The notes below the pieces were generated by a model that was not told the origin of the DNA, did no database searches, and worked only from the letters and a program-made list of their open reading frames with translations. Below are positions 6,811 through 14,492 of a stretch of DNA of 64,000 nucleotides, piece by piece (position 1 is the stretch's first letter; each line of letters starts with the position of its first letter). Origin of the DNA: an uncultured Prevotellaceae bacterium. Lineage in GTDB: Bacteria; Bacteroidota; Bacteroidia; Bacteroidales; Bacteroidaceae. Made by a program: the position numbers and the translations under genes. The stretch is taken from positions 1 through 64,000 of the forward strand of contig CADASP010000008.1 in assembly GCA_902790625.1 (NCBI GenBank). Reading direction: 5' to 3'.

Positions 6811-8847
6811 CTATTTTGAAAGGATGCCCGTCTCACTGTCACTATGGTTCATGGTGCGCTGAATGTCATGATACTTGCGGCCATGGTCGAGACGATAGGT
6901 GAGCTTGAGTGTGAGCATATTGCCGTAGTCACGATAGTGCTGGGTGATATGCTTATTCACATATTGGCTCATGACCTCGGTCTTGCGCGTCAGGGGATGC
7001 TGGCTGAAGGGGTGCTGGGCATAGAGAGAGACGCTGAAGGCTTTGCTCATGCGATACTGGCAGGTGAGATACCAGGCTGGGGCTTGGTGGCCACGATGCT
7101 CACCCTCCATGAAGTTCCACCCGTTGTCGGCATAGGCCCCCAGCGTCCAGCTGCCCAGATAGGCTTGCAATGAGCATCCACCATTGAACGAGGTGTAGGT
7201 GTGGGTGTAGCCCTCGCCATAGTTGAAGAAACGGTAGATGCCACCATAGACGGTGGCTGTCAACGTCTGGGGGATGATGTCCCACTGGTTGTAGCTGTCG
7301 AAATAGAAGAAGTTGCACTTGTTGTCGGCATTGGTTTGCGTCTGGAAGAAGTGACCCCCTGCCCGCACATATTTCTCCATGTTGCAATGGGCATTGAGTC
7401 GGTAATAGCCCTGCAGCTCTGACGTGAACCGTGGTGTGGAGTAAGCGATGCTGAGCTGGTGGGAGGTGACTCGGTTGGGATGGATGTCGGGGTTGCCCAG
7501 AATGGTCTCCATCGCATTCTGCTTGATGCTGACATCACTGACCAGAGCAATCTGCGACACATGCTGCGAGACCTCAAAGTCGTAGTTCACCTTCAGGTGG
7601 TCGGCAAGAGGATAGCCGATGGTGAGCTTGGGACGTAAGAGCCAGAAATGGTGCTCGGCTTCTCCCTGACGGTAGTGGCGGCTGCTGCCACCGAGGCCTC
7701 CCATATAGCTGAGCTTGCCAAGATGTCCCTTCAGCTGCGAGAACAGGTAGATGTCGGTGGAGTGCATGTCGTTGATGGCATTGGCATCCCCTTGATATAC
7801 ATTATGGTTATAGCGTTGTGAATACTGTGAACCGAAGGATAGGGTGGAGGATGGGAGGCGGAGGGTGTAGATGGCCTCGCTCCAGAGGCTGTAGGTATGT
7901 CCGTCGATGTCATAATGGTAGGCAGAGCCTTCGTTGTTTTCAGTTTCGCCATCCGTCTTGATATACATCCCCACCACATTGGCCGTCAACGACTGGTGGT
8001 GGCCAAAATCTTGATGGTAATAGAGGTCGAGCGAGGGGCTGCTGCTCCGCGATGATGAATGTTCATCGTAGGTGAGACCATTGATGGCCATCACGGCATC
8101 ACTCCTCTGGGGATGGATGCCCTGGCTGCCCGACAGTTTGGCTTGGAACACATAGTTGGAGTCGCTCAGGCTATAGGTGAGTTGGGCGTTATGGCTGAGG
8201 TCTTTGCTCTGCTGACTCAGGCTCTTACGGTGAAGTGAAAGGATGTCGCCTGATTCCAGTTCATAGGCTGCATGCTCGTCGTAGGCCAAGCCCTTGAAGC
8301 GATGGTAATCGAGTGCATAGCTCAGTGCCAGCTCACTGTGCCCGTGGTTCACCTTGCCATAGACCGATTCCTGGCCATTCACAGTGGTCAGCGTGTTGGT
8401 GAGTTGCGTGCCTACGACATAGCCCGACTTGGGTTTCTTCACTATGATATTTATCATGTATGCGATGCCCTCTCCATACCGCACACCAGGATTGTCGATG
8501 AACTCTATGTGGTGGATGCCCTGCATGTCGAGTGCCAGCAAGTCTTCACGCGAGGCAATGATGTCGTTGATGCGCACTTGCACCGCTCCCAGATGGGTCA
8601 GTGGGGTGATGCTGTTCATGGCTTCGTCGACACGGATGTGGGGTAGGGTGAGCTTTGCCAACAGCGAGTAGCCATTGGCCGAGTGCTCTATCTGCTGTTG
8701 GGTGGGATAGAGCCACATGCCTTCAACAGTCTTGACGGTGCGTGCACCTTCTACTGTCACCTCGCCGAGGGTGACGTTCTGCTCAGGGTCTTGGGCCGCA
8801 GCTGACAGTGTGCAAACTGCCAACAGCGAAAACAATAATCTCTTCAT
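6811..8847 (-). CDS. TonB-dependent-receptor-like outer-membrane beta-barrel protein
   Basis: 678 residues from ATG 8847, chosen because a promoter -7 box lies just upstream at 8866-8873, which excludes the longer frame. Signal peptide 1-18 (LLFSLLAVCTLSAAA). A plug-like domain follows at about 25-125 (LGEVTVEGARTVKTVEG, VQVRINDIIASREDLLALD, IEFIDNPGVRYG), then a long beta-barrel region rich in alternating aromatic strands to the C-terminus. It resembles the 'outer membrane beta-barrel family' receptors of Bacteroidota rather than SusC; no carboxypeptidase-like N-terminal domain and no SusD partner is present. The upstream gene encodes a membrane-tethered regulator, and an operator-like array sits in front of this gene. 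The substrate is unknown. Confidence 0.8.
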   Translation of the reverse strand: MKRLLFSLLAVCTLSAAAQDPEQNVTLGEVTVEGARTVKTVEGMWLYPTQQQIEHSANGYSLLAKLTLPHIRVDEAMNSITPLTHLGAVQVRINDIIASREDLLALDMQGIHHIEFIDNPGVRYGEGIAYMINIIVKKPKSGYVVGTQLTNTLTTVNGQESVYGKVNHGHSELALSYALDYHRFKGLAYDEHAAYELESGDILSLHRKSLSQQSKDLSHNAQLTYSLSDSNYVFQAKLSGSQGIHPQRSDAVMAINGLTYDEHSSSRSSSPSLDLYYHQDFGHHQSLTANVVGMYIKTDGETENNEGSAYHYDIDGHTYSLWSEAIYTLRLPSSTLSFGSQYSQRYNHNVYQGDANAINDMHSTDIYLFSQLKGHLGKLSYMGGLGGSSRHYRQGEAEHHFWLLRPKLTIGYPLADHLKVNYDFEVSQHVSQIALVSDVSIKQNAMETILGNPDIHPNRVTSHQLSIAYSTPRFTSELQGYYRLNAHCNMEKYVRAGGHFFQTQTNADNKCNFFYFDSYNQWDIIPQTLTATVYGGIYRFFNYGEGYTHTYTSFNGGCSLQAYLGSWTLGAYADNGWNFMEGEHRGHQAPAWYLTCQYRMSKAFSVSLYAQHPFSQHPLTRKTEVMSQYVNKHITQHYRDYGNMLTLKLTYRLDHGRKYHDIQRTMNHSDSETGILSK

Positions 8848-8865
8848 ATCTTCGCTATTTTTTCG

Positions 8866-8947
8866 GCAAAGGTATGAAGAGATTCGGAAATGGAAGTAAA
8901 AAGACACCTGACATTTGTCTGACATTTGCTTGTCAGGGGGTTGTCAG
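8866..8947 (-). promoter_or_regulatory. Promoter plus four 11-bp-phased TGACA/TGTCA sites
   Basis: Minus-strand -7 box TACCTTTG (8873-8866). Immediately upstream, TGACA starts at 8909 and 8920 and TGTCA starts at 8931 and 8942: four half-sites spaced exactly 11 bp, the first two in one orientation and the last two in the other. PhoB/OmpR-type regulators bind TGTCA-like half-sites at 11-bp spacing, and the adjacent gene encodes such a DNA-binding domain. Confidence 0.7.
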
Positions 8948-9020
8948 ATTTGTATCTGGCTGGGCATCAGGCCTGTCTTATTTTGGTTCTTGCCGACGAG
9001 AAGGTCGGCGTACAACGGCT

Positions 9021-9764
9021 TTATACCTTTGCAGTCAGATGATAGGACTTTCTGTGGTCGGAGGCTATCTTGAGGTCGGAGTGTTGCTCTACGATGGGCT
9101 TCAGTCGGCGAATCAGTGTGTAGAGGGTGTCGCTGGCATCAGGTTTCTTGGGCCAAAGGGCATCGCAGATTTCTGCCTTGCTGAGTGAGTGCGAGGGCTT
9201 CAGGAAGAACATCTGCATCAGCTGGTGCTGCATGGGAGTGAGTGGCATTTGGTGGCCGTCGGCAGCATAGAAACAGCTGTCCTGCTCGGAATAGGTCAGT
9301 CCACCAAAGGCGTTTCCACAGGGGGAGGGTAGGGGGGAGATGCCCGAAACAGGAGCAAAGGAGAGATGCTCGCTGGCAATGTCCTGACGGCGGCGATACC
9401 ACATGAAGAGAGCCCAGAATCCAGTCAGGAGCCAAAGGATAGTGGCAGGTCGCTGGTCAGACAGTCTGAAAATGGTGGCTTCAGAGCAATGGGCATAGGC
9501 ACGGAACTCCTGGCCACGGGTGTCAACTGCCAGTGTGGCCTTGCCCCGCAGCTCAGCTATCTGCAAGTGCTGATTGAACGTGCGGATGGTGTCGGCACTG
9601 ATGACATCACTCTGCTGCTCCTGGAAGGTCATTGCAAGTGCGCGGTCCATATCCTCGTTCACCATGTTGCGCATGGAACAGTAGCTGCCAAAACCAGTGA
9701 AGAGGGAGGCTGCTATCAACCCAAATAGCACGATAGCAGCAGATGTCTGTTTTATTTTTGCCAT
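9021..9764 (-). CDS. Membrane-tethered PhoB-like winged-helix regulator
   Basis: 247 residues. TM1 lies at about 9-27 (AAIVLFGLIAASLFTGFG), an extracytoplasmic domain of about 75 residues follows, and TM2 is at about 104-121 (ILWLLTGFWALFMWY). A cytoplasmic linker leads to a C-terminal OmpR/PhoB-type winged helix at about 155-245 (LTPMQHQLMQMFFLKP, LSKAEICDALWPKKPDASDT, LYTLIRRLKPIV). There is no receiver domain, so this is a one-component transmembrane regulator with ToxR/CadC-like logic but with the DNA-binding domain at the C-terminus. It likely controls the barrel gene downstream through the phased sites at 8909-8946. The linker near nt 9305-9345 is a GC-rich segment resembling part of a REP element. 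Its signal is unknown. Confidence 0.8.
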   Translation of the reverse strand: MAKIKQTSAAIVLFGLIAASLFTGFGSYCSMRNMVNEDMDRALAMTFQEQQSDVISADTIRTFNQHLQIAELRGKATLAVDTRGQEFRAYAHCSEATIFRLSDQRPATILWLLTGFWALFMWYRRRQDIASEHLSFAPVSGISPLPSPCGNAFGGLTYSEQDSCFYAADGHQMPLTPMQHQLMQMFFLKPSHSLSKAEICDALWPKKPDASDTLYTLIRRLKPIVEQHSDLKIASDHRKSYHLTAKV

Positions 9765-9810
9765 AGATGATGAGGTGATGATGATTTGCGATGTGTGGTA
9801 GGTTCTCCCC

Positions 9811-11190
9811 CTAAGCCTTGCTGAGTTGCAGGTGGTGGTCGATGCAGGAGGGCAGCTCTTCTTCGTAGTGGGTGACGAAGATGAGCGTATTGGTGGGGTC
9901 AGAGCAATATTGGTCGATGATGTGCTTCACCAACTGCTGGCGAATGGGGTCGAGGCCGTGCATGGGTTCGTCGAGGATGAGGAGCTGGGGACTCTTCACG
10001 AAGGCCCTGCACACCAGCACCATGCGCTGCTCGCCACTGCTGAGCTGGGTGAAAAGTCTGTCGGCCAGATGGTCGATATGAAACACACGCATCCACTCGC
10101 GGCACAGTTCCTGTTCGCTTTGGGTGGCTCGTGCATAGAGTCCCACCGTGTCTCTCAGTCCGCTGGCCACCACATGCAGTGCTGGCAGGGGGCGCAGGTA
10201 GGCTCGGTGCAGCTCCGGTGAGACATAGCCTATACGTCGCTTGATGTCCCAGATGCTCTCACCAGTGCCTCGTTGGTGACCAAAGAGGGCAATGTCGCAA
10301 GCATAGGCCTGTGGGTTGTCGGCACAGATGAGCGAGAGGAGTGTAGACTTGCCACTGCCATTAGGCCCCGACAATGCCCAGTGCTCGCCTTGGCACACTG
10401 TCCACGACAGGCGATTGAGGATGGTGCGCTCCCCATAGCGGATGCTGACATCGCGGAGTTGAACAACTACGGACTCTCCCCCTCCCAAACACCCACCCCC
10501 AGCCCCTCCCGTACAGGAGGGGAGTTTATATAGTTTTGCAGCGGAATAGTCTAACCAAGCTCCCCTCCCGTTCGGGAGGGGTTGGGGGTGGGTGTTTGGG
10601 AGGTGGTGGGTGTTTGGTTCTGTATTAATTACCTTGTCGGCAAATTCCGGTATCTCGTTGGGACGTGACACGAGCAGATAGAGCTGCAGACCCTGTTGGC
10701 GCAAAGCCAGCAGCTGCTCGGAGAGCAGGGAGCGTGCAGGTGCATCAAGGCCAATGAAAGGATTGTCGAGGATGAGTGTATCGGGCTTGGCCAACAACGT
10801 CTTCAGCAGATGCACTTTGCGCAGTTCGCCACTGCTGATGGAGATGATGTATTCGTTGAGCAGCGGCTCAATGTTCATCTGCTGGTAGAGGAGTGCTTGC
10901 CACTGACGCCTCTCAGGTGTGTCGTCGCCACTGAGCAAGAATGCCCGTTCCAAGCTGGCAGCCACGGTGGGTGTCTCCTGCTCGATGTCATGCTGGTTCC
11001 AACGCTGCTGCAGGTAGTAGCTACGGTCGGTGGCAGTGCCATAGGTGTCGCAGAAAGCCACATAGCGCACTCGTGTGCCATCCATCTGGAGTTGTAGCTG
11101 CTGGGCCATTTGCGTCTTGCCACTGGCATTCAGTCCGCTAATCACGGTCAGGTGTCCTTGTCGTCCTTGGTGGGCTTTTGCGGTGTCCAT
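9811..11190 (-). CDS. ModF-like protein with two ABC ATPase domains
   Basis: 459 residues from ATG 11190 (ATG 11226 is also in frame); either start overlaps the end of ruvC. Domain 1 (about 10-185) has Walker A GLNASGKT, signature SSGEL and Walker B LILDNP, where Asn replaces the catalytic Glu. Domain 2 (about 235-455) has [15 protein letters not shown] and LILDEP, all intact. No membrane component is nearby. This matches the ModF/PhrA-type soluble tandem ATPases of uncertain function. The linker, about residues 200-238, is encoded by a REP palindrome (10483-10601) read in frame, which is absent from usual family members as far as I know. Domain 1 is probably impaired in hydrolysis. Likely co-transcribed with ruvC. 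Confidence 0.8.
   Translation of the reverse strand: MDTAKAHQGRQGHLTVISGLNASGKTQMAQQLQLQMDGTRVRYVAFCDTYGTATDRSYYLQQRWNQHDIEQETPTVAASLERAFLLSGDDTPERRQWQALLYQQMNIEPLLNEYIISISSGELRKVHLLKTLLAKPDTLILDNPFIGLDAPARSLLSEQLLALRQQGLQLYLLVSRPNEIPEFADKVINTEPNTHHLPNTHPQPLPNGRGAWLDYSAAKLYKLPSCTGGAGGGCLGGGESVVVQLRDVSIRYGERTILNRLSWTVCQGEHWALSGPNGSGKSTLLSLICADNPQAYACDIALFGHQRGTGESIWDIKRRIGYVSPELHRAYLRPLPALHVVASGLRDTVGLYARATQSEQELCREWMRVFHIDHLADRLFTQLSSGEQRMVLVCRAFVKSPQLLILDEPMHGLDPIRQQLVKHIIDQYCSDPTNTLIFVTHYEEELPSCIDHHLQLSKA
10483..10601. repeat. REP-like inverted repeat inside the ABC ATPase gene
   Basis: Left arm 10483-10524 and right arm 10560-10601 are inverted copies about 42 bp long with a few mismatches, enclosing TTTATATAGTTTTGC and about 20 further bases. 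It is the same family as at 3590-3950. It is translated without a stop as the inter-domain linker. Confidence 0.85.
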
Positions 11191-11765
11191 AGCTTCTCTT
11201 TGTTTTTGTTCAGGAAATCCTTCCATCCCTTGTAGTGGGGTGCATCGCTGTCGGGCCTACCCATCTGCAGATAGTGGCAATAGGCGGCGGCCAGGGCATC
11301 GGTGGCATCCATGAATCGCCCCATGTCATCGTCGGGAATCTTCAGCAACCGTTGCAACATCCCTGCCACCTGTTCTTTCGACGCATTGCCGTTGCCAGTG
11401 AGCGCCATCTTGATTTTCATGGGTGCATATTCGTGTATGGGCACGCTGCGATGTATGGCGGCAGCAATGGCCACTCCCTGTGCGCGCCCCAGCTTCAGCA
11501 TCGACTGCACGTTCTTTCCAAAGAATGGTGCTTCAATGGCCAGCTCGTCGGGCAAGTAGGACTGGATGATGCCGGTGACGCGCTCGAAGATATGGCCCAG
11601 CTTCAGGTAGCCATCGTCGAGCTTTCGCAGGTCGATGATGCCCATAGACACCATCTGTGCCTGCTGCCCCACGCGACGGGTGCCCGCCTGCTGGCTACTG
11701 ATGCGCAGCACGCCATAGCCCATGATGTTGGTTCCAGGGTCGATGCCCAGTATGACTTTCTCCAC
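11148..11765 (-). CDS. ruvC: Holliday junction endonuclease RuvC
   Basis: 205 residues. RuvC cleaves four-way DNA junctions in the RuvABC pathway. The acidic metal ligands are visible: D in [12 protein letters not shown] (residue 8), E in IEAPFFGKN, and the C-terminal [12 protein letters not shown] pair. The basic helix [15 protein letters not shown] is typical. The length is slightly greater than in the proteobacterial protein because of a Lys-rich tail. The start codon is GTG (11765-11763); no ATG fits. A repeat element starts 20 bp upstream, so the promoter lies within or beyond it. The 3' end overlaps the ModF-like gene. Confidence 0.95.
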   Translation of the reverse strand: MEKVILGIDPGTNIMGYGVLRISSQQAGTRRVGQQAQMVSMGIIDLRKLDDGYLKLGHIFERVTGIIQSYLPDELAIEAPFFGKNVQSMLKLGRAQGVAIAAAIHRSVPIHEYAPMKIKMALTGNGNASKEQVAGMLQRLLKIPDDDMGRFMDATDALAAAYCHYLQMGRPDSDAPHYKGWKDFLNKNKEKLWTPQKPTKDDKDT

Positions 11766-11784
11766 GATGATTGACGATTATTTG

Positions 11785-12038
11785 ATTTAAGTTCCGCAAG
11801 TCCCCCAAAGACGGCCTGAAAGGCCAATAAGCCCCCAGCCCAGGGCATCGCCCTGGGTTGATGTTGCACGCAGCCTACGCCCTGTAAGGGCAAAAGCATA
11901 ATGGACGAGATAGGGCTTTTGCCCTTTCAGGGCGAATTTCCCCACATCCTGCACCCCAGGGCGATGCCCTGGGCTAAGTGCTTTTTGGCCCTTCAGGCCG
12001 TTTTTACACTGGGTTTTCATCACTTGAGGAACTTGAAT
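11785..12038. repeat. MITE-like element with nested palindromes
   Basis: Terminal inverted repeats ATTTAAGTTCCGCAAGT (11785-11801) and its near complement (12022-12038) bound a symmetric set of hairpins: GGCCTGAAAGGCC (11813), CCCAGGGCATCGCCCTGGG (11839), a GCCCT..AGGGC pair (11878-11933), CCCAGGGCGATGCCCTGGG (11955) and GGCCCTTCAGGCC (11987). It fills the gap between ruvC and the barrel gene exactly and touches the latter's stop codon. A core relative lies at 56123-56397. Confidence 0.8.
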
Positions 12039-12859
12039 TATTTGATTTTGGGATTGCGTGTTCGAGCGATGTCGAAGAGATAGGTGAGCTTGATGGTGAT
12101 GGTGGAAAAATTGGAGCGCGCAAAATAGTCGCGCTTGGAGTTGCCATAGATGTCGCCCAAGCCATAATAGTAGCGCCCTTCGAGCAAGAAGTGGCCCAGG
12201 CGTGGCAACGACAGTTCCAAACCCATGCCAGCGGCTATGCCATAGTCAATCTTGTGCTCCACAGCCATCGTGTCTTGTGCCACCACGCTGCTGGTGCGCC
12301 CTGAACCATCGGTGTAGACAGGTGTGCGGTCGTCCCAGTTGAAGTTCATGCTCGTGCTCTCGCTGAGGAAGGTGCCAAACTGTGGCCCTGCCTGGAAGAA
12401 GAACTGCACCCCTCGGCGCTCACGTCCCCATCCCAAGCGGGCAAAGACGGGCACCTGCACATAGCTCATGTGGCGCTGATACTCCTCGGGCAATCCCGTC
12501 ACCGCGTTAATCACTGGGGCGTCGTCGGGTGTGAGGATGTCCTCCTTCCATCCCACGCGGGCATAGTTCAACTCGGCCACTATGGCACAGATGCTGTTGA
12601 AATATTTCTCGGAAGTGTAGCGGAAGCTGAGGCCTCCCGTGAGTCCTTGGTGCATGGCTTGCGGCACCTTTGGCACAAAGCCGATGTTGCTCATCACGAA
12701 GCCTCCATTCACACCCACAGCCAGTTCGCTGCGGTGCTCACCCACCTGGGCCATGGAAGGGCTGAAGAATAGAAGAAAAAGGAAGAGCAACCCACCCCCA
12801 GCCCCTCCCGTGCGGGAGGGGAGCTTGAATAGTTTTTCAAATATATTTATAAAATACAT
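12038..12859 (-). CDS. Outer-membrane beta-barrel protein (PorT-like family)
   Basis: 273 residues from ATG 12859. The hydrophobic segment LLFLFLLFFSPSMA ends a signal peptide. The mature part shows alternating strands typical of small 8-stranded barrels of the OMP_b-brl_2/PorT type (ELAVGVNGGFVMSNIGFVP, YVQVPVFARLGWG, VQFFFQAGPQFGTFL, and closing strand FSTITIKLTYLFDI). The N-terminal region of the signal peptide (KLFKLPSRTGGAGGG) is encoded by a REP element, so the insertion has supplied or replaced the start region. A TTG further in (about 12796) is a possible alternative start but would lack basic residues. Specific function unknown. Confidence 0.75.
   Translation of the reverse strand: MYFINIFEKLFKLPSRTGGAGGGLLFLFLLFFSPSMAQVGEHRSELAVGVNGGFVMSNIGFVPKVPQAMHQGLTGGLSFRYTSEKYFNSICAIVAELNYARVGWKEDILTPDDAPVINAVTGLPEEYQRHMSYVQVPVFARLGWGRERRGVQFFFQAGPQFGTFLSESTSMNFNWDDRTPVYTDGSGRTSSVVAQDTMAVEHKIDYGIAAGMGLELSLPRLGHFLLEGRYYYGLGDIYGNSKRDYFARSNFSTITIKLTYLFDIARTRNPKIK
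12789..12826. repeat. REP-like hairpin in the 5' end of the barrel gene
   Basis: CACCCCCAGCCCCTCCC, a short loop and GGGAGGGGAGCTT form a hairpin of the window's REP family, followed by AATAGTTTTTC, a degraded form of the family's TATAGTTTTGC segment. It is read in frame as PSRTGGAGGG. Confidence 0.75.
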
Positions 12860-13017
12860 TATAGAAATAATAAAAAAATGACTTGGTATACTTTTCGCCC
12901 CCAAGGAAATGGAGGGCACAGCGTTGCTCTCTGTGTCCTCGGTGCGCTTTGTGGTTCAAAAATCATACCAACTTTTTTTATGGTTGCTAATAGTCCTATT
13001 ACCTGTTCTGTTGGCTC

Positions 13018-13058
13018 CCTCTTTCCGCATGGAAGGGGCAGGGGTGGGGGATGAGGGA
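13018..13058. repeat. Degenerate REP-like hairpin
   Basis: CTCCCTCTTTCCGC/ATGGAAGGGGCAGGGGTGGGGG forms an imperfect hairpin just past the stop codon of the LysM gene. It may act as its terminator. Confidence 0.5.
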
Positions 13059-13064
13059 GGATAT

Positions 13065-14393
13065 TCAATAGCTAATGGTTTCTATCTGTCCGTTGGGCTT
13101 GAAATGCACAAACATGAAGCCCCTGTTCTGGTAGCCACCGCCAGGCAGGTGCTCAAACTTCAGCGGTGTCTGCACGGGCTGGTAGCCAAAGCGGCTGGCG
13201 GCACCGTCGAAGCTGGCGCCATACTTGTGGAGTCCACGCAGGAAGAACAACGCGTGGTCGAAGCCCGTGAGTGCCAATGGCGGTGTGAAGGCAATCATGT
13301 CGCGCTTGAAGTGGCTGCGGTATTTGGCCGTCAGGTTGAGCGAGAGGGCTGGCGACATGCCTGGATAAGCGGGGGTGGGCAGATAGACATCGTATTTGTG
13401 GAAATTGCTTTGCTGACTGTCGATGAGGGGCAGCCACTCCGTGAAGCCAAACACCGATACCATGACACCGGGGTTGGCAGCCGTGAGGTCCTTCAGTTTC
13501 ACAAAGAGCACTTTCATGTCTTCGGCGCGTGCCGAGTTGAGCACCACGATGTTGGGGCGCTGTGTGCTGAATGCGCTGGCGAAAAGATTGCTGGCCGACT
13601 GCAAGCTGGTGAGGCTGAAACGCATGTTGTGGGCACTAAGCTGCTGTCGGAGTGCATTGGTGAACGCCCCCTTGGTGCTGTTGGGGTCGTCGCAGTCAAC
13701 GATGATGGGGTTGTAGCTGTTGAACCACTCTGCGAATCGCCGTGCTGTCGACTCGTTCTGCCCGTCGGGAGCTTGGTACACTTGGAAGATGTGACTGTTG
13801 GAGGCTATCTGCGGCGCATTGATGGAGAAGGGAATCACCATCATGGTGCCCTGCTTGCGGCAGAAGTTCGACAGCTGCTCCATCTGCTTGGAATAGAGCG
13901 GGCCAAAGATGATGTCGGGTCGCACGGCTTCGGCCTTCGCCAGCGTGGGGGCGATGTCGGCATCGTCGGGGGTGTTCCAAGCGTGGACGTCGACCGAAAT
14001 GCCTTCGTGCTTCAAGCTGTCGCAGGCCATGAGCAGTCCGCGGTAGTATTCCACCATGCGGCGCCCATCACCGTTCACGTCGTGCAGGGGCAGCATCACG
14101 GCCATGCGTATGGCTCTGCCACGCACATCATCGCCGCTGATGGCTTGCTCCTGTGGAGCAGCTTGCAACGATGGGATGATGATCTTGTCGCCTTTCTTCA
14201 GCATATAGTCGGGCCTCTCCATGCCGGGGTTGGCGCTGCGCAGCTGGGCCTCGGTGATGCCGTTGCTGTGGGCGATGCCGTAGATGGTCTCGCCTTTCTT
14301 CACCTTATGGGTTTTCACTGACTGTGCATCGGCGGTGGCGAGGGCAAGGAGCATCGTCGCCATCACAAAAAGGAATCGGAGTGGTTGCTTCAT
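13065..14393 (-). CDS. LysM and periplasmic-binding-fold protein
   Basis: 442 residues from ATG 14393, which opens a signal peptide (RFLFVMATMLLALATADA). One LysM domain at about 27-72 (KTHKVKKGETIYGIAHSNGI, MLKKGDKIIIP) should bind peptidoglycan. The remainder, about 90-440, has the features of a type 1 periplasmic-binding fold (RMAVMLPLHDVNGDGRRMVE, IIFGPLYSKQMEQLSNFC, NIVVLNSARAEDMKVLFVKL). The combination is frequent in Bacteroidota and is often annotated as an amino-acid-ABC-type binding protein, but no permease is here. Last gene of the probable gyrA-TPR-TPR-wecB-like operon, after a 99-bp gap. An envelope role is inferred. Confidence 0.8.
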   Translation of the reverse strand: MKQPLRFLFVMATMLLALATADAQSVKTHKVKKGETIYGIAHSNGITEAQLRSANPGMERPDYMLKKGDKIIIPSLQAAPQEQAISGDDVRGRAIRMAVMLPLHDVNGDGRRMVEYYRGLLMACDSLKHEGISVDVHAWNTPDDADIAPTLAKAEAVRPDIIFGPLYSKQMEQLSNFCRKQGTMMVIPFSINAPQIASNSHIFQVYQAPDGQNESTARRFAEWFNSYNPIIVDCDDPNSTKGAFTNALRQQLSAHNMRFSLTSLQSASNLFASAFSTQRPNIVVLNSARAEDMKVLFVKLKDLTAANPGVMVSVFGFTEWLPLIDSQQSNFHKYDVYLPTPAYPGMSPALSLNLTAKYRSHFKRDMIAFTPPLALTGFDHALFFLRGLHKYGASFDGAASRFGYQPVQTPLKFEHLPGGGYQNRGFMFVHFKPNGQIETISY

Positions 14394-14492
14394 ATCTGTG
14401 GTTGTTTTCGCAATATCTAATCTCGCGTTTGCATTCGCTTCTTCGAAACGTTTTTTCTGGGTCTTCGCCTTGTCGTCTTTCACACCATGTCG

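Noticed and set aside
9026-9033. Plus-strand TACCTTTG promoter-like box
   Set aside because: It lies at the 3' end of a minus-strand gene and no plus-strand gene follows.
12909-14321. 470-codon open frame antisense to the LysM gene
   Set aside because: No domain or signal; the minus-strand gene has a signal peptide, LysM and binding-protein fold.
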